A stretch of DNA of 5,030 nt from Spirochaetaceae bacterium. Lineage in GTDB: Bacteria; Spirochaetota; Spirochaetia; DSM-27196; SKKC01. Below are positions 1-5,030 of this stretch, one piece after another; positions within the stretch are counted from its first letter, which is position 1, and each line of letters begins with the position of its first letter. Below the pieces are notes generated by a model that was not told where the DNA came from, searched no databases, and was given only the letters and a program-made list of their open reading frames with translations. A program made the translations under genes and the position numbers. The stretch covers positions 1 through 5,030 of the forward strand of contig PWGF01000499.1 in assembly GCA_003554375.1 (NCBI GenBank). The letters are read 5' to 3'.

Positions 1-756
1 GAGCGCCGGAATCGAGCCGAGCGCCGGCGGGTAGCTCCGGTGCTCGTCGCTGTGCAGCTCGAGGGTGCCGCGGCGGTGGGCACCGCAGAGCGTGGTGATG
101 ACGAAGTCGCTGAAAAGCCCTCGCACGCTCGCCTCAATCGAACGCGGCGGCCTCCAGAGGAGGTTGATGTGCGCATTGTGCCGCTTTTGCGCTCCGGTCA
201 TCGCGCCCTTGCGCCTGAGCGCAGTGTAGGTGACCCCGTAGATCGCTTGCGAGTCGCTGCCGGCGATTATGGTGAAGTTGTTCGGGTGGTACTGCGAGCG
301 CGTAAACGACTCGAAGCCGTCGAAGACGAGGTTCTCCTGGAGATTGCCCTCTTTGCAGTAGATCGCCGCGCAGATCATAACCACCAGGCAGTTGCGCGCA
401 AGGCGTCGAGTGCGGTTGCGCACCACCCGCAGCGGCGTCCCCCAGCGCACCGCAATCCGCCTGAGCCCGCTTCCCGAAGTCAGCTCGGCAAGGAGCGCCC
501 GGTAGCTCACCGTCAGGCGCGTCCAGTAGTCGATCGAGAACGTCTGCGTCGAGCAGGTTCGTCCGCAGCCTTTGCAGCGGAACCGCTGGATGAACCCTCG
601 TGACTCGGTCCAGAAGCGTCCAAAGAGGATATACCACCGCGCATCGCCCGCGCATGCCGCGACGGCCGCCTCGCGGCTGTGGTAACAGCATGCAGCGTTC
701 GGGCAGCAGTGTGGTGCGGTGGCCGGGGCCGCGCCGTTGTGCTTCGGCTTCTTCAC
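1..756 (-). CDS. Zinc-ribbon DDE-type transposase-like protein, partial (C-terminus beyond the left end)
   Basis: Reading the minus strand from a GTG at 756 gives 252 codons with no stop up to the window edge. The N-terminus is Cys-rich: C17/C18, C23/C24 and C35, then C61-K-G-C64-G, which looks like the zinc ribbon of IS1-like transposases that bind DNA. A basic stretch at about 95-121 (GSGLRRIAVRWGTPLRVV) fits a helix-turn-helix. A region with LVFDGFESF (D146) and LHSDEHRSYPP (D237) resembles the first two acids of a DDE/RNase H-fold catalytic core; the last Glu would lie off the window. GTG 756 is preferred over the in-frame ATG at 778-780 because AAGGAG sits 8 nt upstream of the GTG, while the ATG has no Shine-Dalgarno. 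The gene is on the same strand as eno and about 285 nt beyond its stop. No frameshift or stop is visible, so it may be intact. The fold and the acids were assigned by eye; the exact IS family is not identified. Confidence 0.7.
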   Translation of the reverse strand, partial: MKKPKHNGAAPATAPHCCPNAACCYHSREAAVAACAGDARWYILFGRFWTESRGFIQRFRCKGCGRTCSTQTFSIDYWTRLTVSYRALLAELTSGSGLRRIAVRWGTPLRVVRNRTRRLARNCLVVMICAAIYCKEGNLQENLVFDGFESFTRSQYHPNNFTIIAGSDSQAIYGVTYTALRRKGAMTGAQKRHNAHINLLWRPPRSIEASVRGLFSDFVITTLCGAHRRGTLELHSDEHRSYPPALGSIPAL

Positions 757-764
757 TTCGCCTT

Positions 765-770
765 CTCCTT
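765..770 (-). promoter_or_regulatory. Shine-Dalgarno deciding the transposase start
   Basis: On the minus strand AAGGAG is followed by 8 nt and then GTG at 756-754. This is a textbook ribosome-binding site. It lies inside the longer open frame that begins at ATG 780, so it argues that the first 8 codons of that longer frame are untranslated leader. Confidence 0.65.
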
Positions 771-865
771 TCACCCTCATATACAGGGCGGAGAGGCGGA
801 ATCCTTGAAAAATCCAGTAAAATTCCCGCCAAGTACCACCGTGCGGCGACCGGGGGGAGACAAGA

Positions 866-897
866 GAGGCCGGAATTCCACCAACAATCCGGGCCTC
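866..897. repeat. Imperfect inverted repeat downstream of eno
   Basis: GAGGCCGGA (866-874) pairs with TCCGGGCCTC (888-897) with one bulged base and a 13-nt loop. On the minus strand it is followed by TCTTGTCTCC, which is pyrimidine-rich but not a real T-run. It could be a backup terminator for eno, or part of the end of the mobile element to the left. The sequence does not decide between them. Confidence 0.35.
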
Positions 898-920
898 ACG
901 TCCCAAGCGCGACGGAAGAA

Positions 921-967
921 GACGGGCGCGGGCGGCGCAAGGCAGGGGCCGCCGGCCCGCGCCCGTT
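921..967 (-). terminator. Probable eno terminator, long GC-rich hairpin
   Basis: CGGGCGCGGGC (923-933) is perfectly complementary to GCCCGCGCCCG (955-965). The stem can be extended by an A-T and a G-T pair outside and a few pairs inside around a bulge. Read in the direction of eno, the stem is followed by CTTCTTCC, a weak U-rich tail. It lies about 75 nt beyond the eno stop. Such a stable stem with a poor U-tract is typical of terminators in G+C-rich genomes, though a role in 3'-end protection of the mRNA is also possible. Confidence 0.5.
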
Positions 968-990
968 TCGAGGCGCAGACCGGTGCCGCA

Positions 991-1014
991 CGCAGCCGGC
1001 CGTAGCCGGCTGCG
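991..1014 (-). terminator. Perfect 10-bp hairpin just past the eno stop
   Basis: CGCAGCCGGC (991-1000) and GCCGGCTGCG (1005-1014) form a perfect 10-bp stem with a 4-nt loop, starting 26 nt after the eno stop codon. No T-run follows on either strand, so it is not a classic intrinsic terminator by itself. Together with the stem at 921-967 it forms a double hairpin at the 3' end of the eno transcript, either for termination or to block exonucleases. Confidence 0.45.
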
Positions 1015-1040
1015 CGTTGAAGCGTGACAGCCGGGCGAAG

Positions 1041-2339
1041 CTACAGCTGAGCGATGCTGTAGAACGCTTCCTTGCCGGGGTACTGCGCGACCGCTCCCAA
1101 CATCTCCTCGATCCGGAGCAGCTGATTGTACTTGGCCAAGCGATCCGACCGCGAGAGCGATCCCGTCTTGATTTGCCCCGTGCCGAGCGCGACGACGAGG
1201 TCCGAGATGAACGCATCTTCGGTCTCCCCGCTCCGGTGGCTCACCACCGCCGTGTAACCGGCGCGCTTCGCCATCTCCACCGCCTCGAACGTCTCGGTCA
1301 AGGTGCCGATCTGGTTCACCTTGATAAGGATCGAGTTTGCGATGTTCCGCCGGATACCTTCCGACAGGCGCTCGGTGTTTGTGACGAATAGATCGTCCCC
1401 CACCAGCTGCACGCGCTCGCCTACCTTCTCGGTGAGCCGCTGCCATCCGTCCCAGTCGTCTTCGGCCATCCCGTCCTCGAGCGAGACGATCGGATAGTTC
1501 CGCGTCCATTCGGCCCAGTAGTCCGCCATCTCTTCCGAGGAGAGTTCCCGGCCGTCCGACTTCTTGAAGATGTACGTCTTCTTGCCGGTGTCATAGAACT
1601 CGCTGGCCGCCGGATCCAGGGCGATCATCACGTCCTCGCCCGGCTTATAGCCGGCCTTCTCGATACTCTTGAGGATCACGTCCACCGCTTCCTCGTTTGA
1701 CTTGAGGTTCGGTGCAAAGCCGCCCTCGTCACCGACGCTCGTGCTGTAGCCCCCGTCCTTGAGTACTCCCTTCAGGGTGTGAAAGACCTCCGTTATGGTG
1801 CGGAGCCCCTCGTGGAACGAGTCCGCCCCCACCGGCATGATCATGAACTCCTGGAAGTCCACCGAGTTATCCGCGTGGGACCCGCCGTTGAGGATGTTCG
1901 CCATCGGCACCGGCAGAGTCGACACGTGGTACGGACCGAGGTACTTGAACAGCGGCAGGTCCAGATATGCCGCGGCTGCCCTGGCCACGGCCATGCTGAC
2001 CCCGAGTATCGCGTTCGCTCCGAGCCTGCTCTTGTTGTCCGTCCCGTCCAGGTCGATCATCATCCGGTCGATGCCGGTCTGGTCCAGCGCGTCCATCCCC
2101 TCGACCTCCGGACTGACCACGCTGTTCACGTTGTCGACCGCTTTCTGGACGCCTTTGCCTTTGTACCGGTTCTTGTCGCCGTCACGAAGCTCCACCGCCT
2201 CGTGCTCCCCTGTGGATGCGCCGGAAGGAACTGCCGCACGTCCGAGCGAGCCGTCCTCCAGCAGCACGTCCACTTCGACCGTCGGGTTGCCTCGCGAATC
2301 CAGTATTTCGCGAGCCTCTACCGATTCTATGAAACTCAT
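1041..2339 (-). CDS. eno: Enolase (phosphopyruvate hydratase, EC 4.2.1.11)
   Basis: Enolase converts 2-phosphoglycerate to phosphoenolpyruvate in glycolysis, and the reverse in gluconeogenesis; it is a cytoplasmic Mg-dependent enzyme. The 432-residue product has the normal bacterial length. The N-terminal domain begins SFIESVEAREILDSRGNPT and carries the Mg-binding loop SGAST (39-43). The barrel domain shows H155 in NGGSHADN, E164 in QEFM, E205 in GDEGGF, metal ligands D242 (ALDPAASEFY), E288 (SLEDG) and D315 (GDDLFVTN), catalytic K340 (IKVNQIG), H368-R369-S370 (SHRSGETED) and K391 (IKTGSLSRSDR). Nothing essential is missing. The frame stays open 34 codons upstream to an ATG at 2441, but the family start at ATG 2339-2337 is right: homology begins there and AGGAG lies 7 nt ahead. 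It is transcribed away from proS and ends in TAG at 1043-1041, with hairpins beyond. It appears to be a single-gene unit. Confidence 0.98.
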   Translation of the reverse strand: MSFIESVEAREILDSRGNPTVEVDVLLEDGSLGRAAVPSGASTGEHEAVELRDGDKNRYKGKGVQKAVDNVNSVVSPEVEGMDALDQTGIDRMMIDLDGTDNKSRLGANAILGVSMAVARAAAAYLDLPLFKYLGPYHVSTLPVPMANILNGGSHADNSVDFQEFMIMPVGADSFHEGLRTITEVFHTLKGVLKDGGYSTSVGDEGGFAPNLKSNEEAVDVILKSIEKAGYKPGEDVMIALDPAASEFYDTGKKTYIFKKSDGRELSSEEMADYWAEWTRNYPIVSLEDGMAEDDWDGWQRLTEKVGERVQLVGDDLFVTNTERLSEGIRRNIANSILIKVNQIGTLTETFEAVEMAKRAGYTAVVSHRSGETEDAFISDLVVALGTGQIKTGSLSRSDRLAKYNQLLRIEEMLGAVAQYPGKEAFYSIAQL

Positions 2340-2346
2340 GGATTGA

Positions 2347-2351
2347 CTCCT
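2347..2351 (-). promoter_or_regulatory. Shine-Dalgarno of eno
   Basis: AGGAG on the minus strand is separated from the ATG at 2339 by 7 nt (TCAATCC). It selects the 432-codon enolase start over the upstream ATG at 2441, which lies upstream of the predicted promoter and so could not be on the transcript. Confidence 0.8.
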
Positions 2352-2373
2352 ATCCTGATGCTGATTTGTCGCC

Positions 2374-2402
2374 AGTATATGAAGCCGCTTCGACCCACGC
2401 AA
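2374..2402 (-). promoter_or_regulatory. Sigma70-type promoter of eno
   Basis: On the minus strand TTGCGT (2402-2397) and TATACT (2379-2374) are spaced by 17 nt. The -10 matches the consensus at 5 of 6 positions; the -35 matches only in TTG. Transcription would start near 2367 and give a leader of about 28 nt that contains the AGGAG site. It is the best promoter candidate in the leader and lies in the only AT-rich patch ahead of eno. Confidence 0.6.
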
Positions 2403-2404
2403 CC

Positions 2405-2423
2405 CTTCGCTCGTGAGGCGAAG
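2405..2423. repeat. Small inverted repeat upstream of the eno -35
   Basis: CTTCGC (2405-2410) and GCGAAG (2418-2423) form a 6-bp dyad with a 7-nt spacer, immediately upstream of the eno -35 element. The position suits a regulator binding site, but a dyad this short can occur by chance in such G+C-rich sequence. No known operator is recognised. Confidence 0.25.
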
Positions 2424-2466
2424 ATTGTTGTTGGCCGACACCGCCGTACGCCGGCCCCCACGCGCG

Positions 2467-2512
2467 GCCTGTGCCGGTCGGCGGGCGCTGCCTGTGCCGG
2501 CCGGCGGGCGCC
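2467..2512. repeat. Two-copy 23-bp tandem repeat in the eno-proS intergenic region
   Basis: Two adjacent copies (2467-2489 and 2490-2512) share 21 of 23 positions and differ only by T/C at 2478/2501 and at 2489/2512. Each copy starts GCCTGTGCCGG and ends CGGCGGGCGC plus a pyrimidine. A degenerate third copy may follow at about 2513-2536. The block sits between the two divergent promoters, about 65 bp upstream of the eno -35 and about 80 bp upstream of the proS -35. It may be a recent slippage duplication or a doubled protein-binding site. Confidence 0.75.
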
Positions 2513-2592
2513 GCCAACGCGCTGCCGGCGAACGCCGCCGTCGAACCGTACCGATCCGGCTGCGCTTGCCCAGGGCGGGCGTAACGAAGCGC

Positions 2593-2622
2593 TTGACCCC
2601 GGTGGAAATCGGTACCTAAACT
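2593..2622 (+). promoter_or_regulatory. Sigma70-type promoter of proS
   Basis: TTGACC (2593-2598, 5 of 6 to the consensus) and TAAACT (2617-2622, 4 of 6) are separated by 18 nt. The expected transcription start is around 2627-2631, which is at or within about 4 nt of the GTG start codon at 2631. The good -35, its placement and the absence of any Shine-Dalgarno between it and the GTG together suggest a leaderless or nearly leaderless message. Confidence 0.55.
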
Positions 2623-2630
2623 ACACAGTC

Positions 2631-4343
2631 GTGCGGTATTCGCAACTGTTTCCGAAGACACTCCGGGAAGTGCCCAAGGGCGTTTCGTCCGTTAGTTATC
2701 GCCTTCTGTTTCGCGGTGGTTACATCCGTTATCTGGGGCGCGGCTTGTTCTCTTTTCTTCCGTTGGGTCTCCGGGTACTTCGGAGACTCGAGGCAATCAT
2801 CCGTGAGGAGTTGAACAAGCTCGGCGGGCAAGAAGTGCTCGTTCCGATCGTGAATCCGTTCAGTATCTGGAAGCGAAGCGGGCGGCACCGGCTCATCGAC
2901 CGGGACATGGTGCACTTCAACGATCGCTTCGGGCGCAAGCATGTGCTGGCCACCACGCATGAAGAGGCGATGGTGGAGATGCTCCGGCTCAGCTTGAACA
3001 GCTACCGGGATCTACCGGTGTTTCTCTACCAGTTCCAGGAGAAATTCCGAGACGAGGAGCGGACACGGAGCGGCCTCGTTCGCTCGCGGGAGTTCGTAAT
3101 GAAGGACGCGTACTCCTTCCACCGCTCCTTCACTGAGCTGAACAACTTCTTTCCCCAGGTCTTCCGCGCGTACATGCGGATCTTTCGCCGGTGCCGGGTT
3201 CCCACGATTGTAGCGGAAGCAGGAGTCGGTTACATGGGCGGTGAACGCTCCTACGAGTTTCTCTCGCCGTCTACCGTCGGTGACGACTACGTCATCACCT
3301 GCTCTCGCTGTGGATACAGCGCGAATCGGGAGGTCGCTGTCGCGGCGCGGAAATCCGAGGGTGAGACGCCCCGGGAGAGCGGCCGGGTGAGGACGCCGGG
3401 GTGCGATTCCATGGCTAAGTTGAGCGAGTATTTGGGGCTCGGCTACAGCCACCTGGCAAAGACCATGGTGTACTCCAGCGGTAACGGGCTTGTCATGGCC
3501 GTGGTTCGGGCGGATCAAGATGTAAGTCTTGAGAAGCTCGGTCAGAGTAGCGGAGAGGCCATGCTCCGACCGGCCACCGAGCACGAGCTGCGCCGGCACG
3601 GCTTGGTTCCAGGGTACCTTAGTCCCTTGGCGGAGCTCGACGACGAGGTGACCGTGGTTGTAGATCAGGGCGCCGCGGCGACCGCGAATTTGGTGTACGG
3701 TGCCAATGAAGAGAATACGCACGTGACGAACGTGAATTTCGGAAGGGACTACGAAGCGCACATCGTTGCGGATATTGCGCGCGCTGCTCCCGGCTACACG
3801 TGCCTGCACTGTGGCGGGCCGCTTCACCAGTGGCGAGCTCTGGAGCTTGGCAACATTTTCCGCCTCAGCAAGTACTATACGCGTTCGATGGACCTGTGGT
3901 TTCGCCATGAGCGGGGGTACCGCGTCTATCCGTACATGGGTAGCTATGGCATCGGGTTGGGACGGTTGATGGCGGCAATCGTCGAGATGCACCACGACGA
4001 GGACGGAATAGTCTGGCCGGTCTCGGTGGCCCCTTTCATGGCGTACCTGATGTCGATCGGCAAGAGCATAGCTACTACCCGAATCGCCGACCGGATTGCC
4101 GAAGAGCTCGGTGACGACGTACTCTACGATGACCGGACTGAGAGCATCGGGGCCAAATTCAAAGACTGCGCCCTCCTCGGCATTCCGTATCGCATCGTCG
4201 TCACCAACGCCACGCAGCGGGAAGGTACCGTAGAGATTCTCGAGCGGAAAACGGGCCGGATGCATCACGTGCCGGTAGAGCAGATCTCAGAACGGATTGC
4301 GGAGCTCGTGGAAGCGGAGGAGAGCAAATGGCGTTCCAGCTGA
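2631..4343 (+). CDS. proS: Prolyl-tRNA synthetase (EC 6.1.1.15), long bacterial type with INS editing domain
   Basis: This cytoplasmic class II aminoacyl-tRNA synthetase charges tRNA-Pro with proline and, through its INS domain, hydrolyses mischarged Ala-tRNA-Pro. The 570-residue product matches the usual ~570 of the long form. Motif 1 is near 44-75 (LPLGLRVLRRLE to VPIVNP) and motif 2 at 138-164 (KFRDEERTRSGLVRSREF, MKDAYSFH). The INS domain spans about 224-400 with K277 in LAKTMVY, matching the editing lysine (K279 in E. coli), and with GAN 357-359 and H364. Motif 3 is SYGIGLGRLMAA (438-449, R445), followed by an anticodon-binding domain with DDRTESIGAKFKD. Two CxxC pairs (C224/C227 and C391/C394) flank INS, as in many bacterial ProRS. 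The GTG start lines up with the family start (RYSQLFPKT). The frame is open further upstream, but that part is antisense to eno. Usually conserved residues are changed: ATTHEE for GPTHEE, RTRSG for RPRFG, and ELGNIFRLSKYY for EVGHIFQLGTKY. Confidence 0.95.
   Translation: MRYSQLFPKTLREVPKGVSSVSYRLLFRGGYIRYLGRGLFSFLPLGLRVLRRLEAIIREELNKLGGQEVLVPIVNPFSIWKRSGRHRLIDRDMVHFNDRFGRKHVLATTHEEAMVEMLRLSLNSYRDLPVFLYQFQEKFRDEERTRSGLVRSREFVMKDAYSFHRSFTELNNFFPQVFRAYMRIFRRCRVPTIVAEAGVGYMGGERSYEFLSPSTVGDDYVITCSRCGYSANREVAVAARKSEGETPRESGRVRTPGCDSMAKLSEYLGLGYSHLAKTMVYSSGNGLVMAVVRADQDVSLEKLGQSSGEAMLRPATEHELRRHGLVPGYLSPLAELDDEVTVVVDQGAAATANLVYGANEENTHVTNVNFGRDYEAHIVADIARAAPGYTCLHCGGPLHQWRALELGNIFRLSKYYTRSMDLWFRHERGYRVYPYMGSYGIGLGRLMAAIVEMHHDEDGIVWPVSVAPFMAYLMSIGKSIATTRIADRIAEELGDDVLYDDRTESIGAKFKDCALLGIPYRIVVTNATQREGTVEILERKTGRMHHVPVEQISERIAELVEAEESKWRSS
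4316..4322 (+). promoter_or_regulatory. Shine-Dalgarno of the UPF0158 gene, inside proS
   Basis: GGAGGAG lies within the last codons of proS and is followed after 5 nt by ATG at 4328. This strong site fixes the start of the overlapping gene. Ribosomes finishing proS at 4343 would pass through it, so translational coupling is possible. Confidence 0.8.
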
Positions 4344-5030
4344 CCAGAGAGATCGTCGACCAGATCATCTTCGGAATGGAGAACCAGGAACAGGAATTCG
4401 TGGTAGAGGTCGAGACCGGAGAGGTCGTGAGGAACAGCTCAACCGAAGAGGGGAGAGAGTACGTCCCGATCCCCGAGTGGAGGAGCGTGGACGGCTATCA
4501 CCTGATGGAGCGCTTTGTCACGAGCCTTCGAAACCCGATCTACCGGGAGCGCTTGCGCGACATCCTGGCAAGCGGGCGCGGAGTGTTCCGGCAGTTCAAA
4601 GATGCCATCAAGGAGCAGCGCGAGATCGAGCGGATGTGGTTCCGGTTCAAAGAGCGGGAGATGCGGCGCGTTGTGCATGAGTGGTACAACGAGCTGCGCG
4701 AGCAGTGGGGGTTGGAACGCCTGGAGTTCGAGCTCGAAGAGGAAACCGACGATCTGGTCCGTGAGGATTTCGTTCTTGGCGAGGATTCGGAGATCACGGC
4801 CGAGGAGCTCTCGGTCTACCGGAGCCGAATGTTGGAGGCCGCGCTCTCGGAGCTTCCGGAAACGGAGCGCGCGGTGATTGAAGCCGGGTGGCCCGTGGTG
4901 GATGCGACCGAGAATCGAATATGCTGGAGCGCACGCACGCCGGAAGGCGAACGCGCGGCGGTACTCTGCGCCCGGTTCGCGGACTCGGGGACGGACGGGC
5001 CCCTGGTTCTGGAAGTGCTCTACGCCGAGC
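4328..5030 (+). CDS. UPF0158-family protein with C-terminal extension, partial (runs off the right end)
   Basis: The frame is open for 234 codons to the window edge. Residues 1-130 look like UPF0158 (Pfam PF03682, function unknown): an N-terminal acidic strand region (EFVVEVETGEVV), then VPIPEWRSVDGYHLMERFV (46-64), SGRGVFRQFKDAI (82-94) and a helical end MWFRFKEREMRR to EWYNELREQWGLE (103-130). UPF0158 proteins are usually about this long and then stop. Here an acidic linker (134-160) leads into a second region (160-234) with two helices and then alternating strands (RICWSARTP, AAVLCARFA, PLVLEVLYAE). The last strand resembles the middle of a GNAT acetyltransferase, just before the acetyl-CoA loop, which would lie off the window; this is a guess. 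The gene overlaps proS by 16 nt in another frame and has no promoter of its own in view, so it is most likely co-transcribed with proS. No signal peptide or membrane segment is seen, so it is probably cytoplasmic. Confidence 0.8.
   Translation, partial: MAFQLTREIVDQIIFGMENQEQEFVVEVETGEVVRNSSTEEGREYVPIPEWRSVDGYHLMERFVTSLRNPIYRERLRDILASGRGVFRQFKDAIKEQREIERMWFRFKEREMRRVVHEWYNELREQWGLERLEFELEEETDDLVREDFVLGEDSEITAEELSVYRSRMLEAALSELPETERAVIEAGWPVVDATENRICWSARTPEGERAAVLCARFADSGTDGPLVLEVLYAE

Larger units (their letters stand above)
757..1040. other. Gene-free gap between eno and the transposase gene
   Basis: No credible coding frame is seen. Going leftwards from the eno stop (the direction of eno transcription), the gap holds a perfect hairpin (991-1014), a long GC-rich stem (921-967) and an imperfect inverted repeat (866-897). 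After these comes the only AT-richer patch (about 801-825), where a promoter for the transposase gene would be expected. I could not find a convincing -35/-10 pair there. If the transposase gene belongs to an insertion sequence, one terminal inverted repeat should lie somewhere in this gap, but it cannot be recognised without the other end. Confidence 0.5.
2340..2630. other. Divergent eno-proS promoter region
   Basis: This 291-bp region separates the two start codons. It carries the eno leader and promoter at the left, an inverted repeat, the 23-bp tandem repeat and a G+C-rich middle, and the proS promoter at the right end. The open frames crossing it on both strands have Arg/Ala/Pro-rich low-complexity translations and no coding signature. 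I find no riboswitch, T-box or attenuator ahead of proS; there would be no room for one if the promoter at 2593-2622 is used. Confidence 0.6.

Noticed and set aside
134..832. 232-codon minus-strand frame overlapping the transposase gene
   Set aside because: It is the same strand in another frame and Arg/Leu-rich. The neighbouring frame gives zinc-ribbon and DDE-like motifs with a strong Shine-Dalgarno, so that one is real.
40..1391. Plus-strand frames at 40-603, 600-1391 and 679-1005
   Set aside because: These are antisense to the transposase and eno genes or cross the hairpin-rich gap. They have low-complexity Arg/Ala/Pro translations and no ribosome-binding sites that stand out.
2340..2441. 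Enolase start at the upstream ATG 2441
   Set aside because: The extra 34 residues have no enolase homology, the best promoter lies downstream of that ATG, and a good Shine-Dalgarno precedes ATG 2339.
2467..2512. CRISPR-like repeat unit
   Set aside because: The two 23-bp copies are directly adjacent with no spacer, and no further array is present.
1779..2630. Long plus-strand frame antisense to eno that runs in frame into proS, making an apparent 854-residue protein
   Set aside because: The extra 284 residues are the complement of eno codons plus the G+C-rich intergenic region. They have Arg/His/Val-rich composition and no family match, while ProRS homology begins exactly at GTG 2631.
2350..2661. 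Small minus-strand gene of 103 codons in the intergenic region
   Set aside because: Its translation is a by-product of the tandem repeat and G+C-rich sequence. It begins within proS and crosses both promoters.
3012..4268. 418-codon minus-strand open frame opposite proS
   Set aside because: It lies wholly inside a clear proS coding region and is explained by high G+C at third codon positions. The translation has no recognisable domain.

Overview
The window is a G+C-rich bacterial chromosomal segment. It carries two housekeeping genes read in opposite directions from a shared 291-bp intergenic region: enolase (eno) on the minus strand and prolyl-tRNA synthetase (proS) on the plus strand. A transposase-like gene lies on the left and a UPF0158-family gene on the right, and both run off the window ends. 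The species cannot be read from this segment. The style of the ProRS N-terminus, the enolase sequence and the proS/UPF0158 pairing remind me of free-living Spirochaetes, but this is a weak inference from memory and not the result of a search.

Layout. Positions 1-756 (minus) hold the first ~252 codons of a zinc-ribbon, DDE-type transposase-like protein. Its GTG start is fixed by a strong Shine-Dalgarno, and its C-terminus lies outside the window. Positions 757-1040 hold no gene. They contain an AT-richer stretch just upstream of the transposase gene and three inverted repeats, two of them strong GC hairpins that probably end eno transcription. Positions 1041-2339 (minus) encode a complete 432-residue enolase with all catalytic and metal-binding motifs. 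Positions 2340-2630 are the divergent promoter region, with a sigma70-like promoter for eno, a 23-bp tandem duplication, a small inverted repeat, and a sigma70-like promoter for proS placed so close to the GTG start that the mRNA may be leaderless. Positions 2631-4343 (plus) encode a full-length 570-residue ProRS of the long bacterial type with its INS editing domain. Several usually conserved active-site residues are replaced. Positions 4328 to the right end (plus) carry a UPF0158-family gene that overlaps the end of proS by 16 nt and is almost certainly co-transcribed with it. Its downstream part extends past the usual UPF0158 core into a second region that could be the start of an acetyltransferase-like (GNAT) domain.

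How the parts relate. eno (glycolysis) and proS (translation) are core genes, each with its own promoter. The UPF0158 gene depends on proS for transcription and perhaps on translational coupling. The transposase gene looks like a mobile element sitting just beyond the eno terminator, where it would do little harm. I see no CRISPR array, toxin-antitoxin pair, tRNA or defence system. The long open frames antisense to eno, to proS and to the transposase are composition artefacts.
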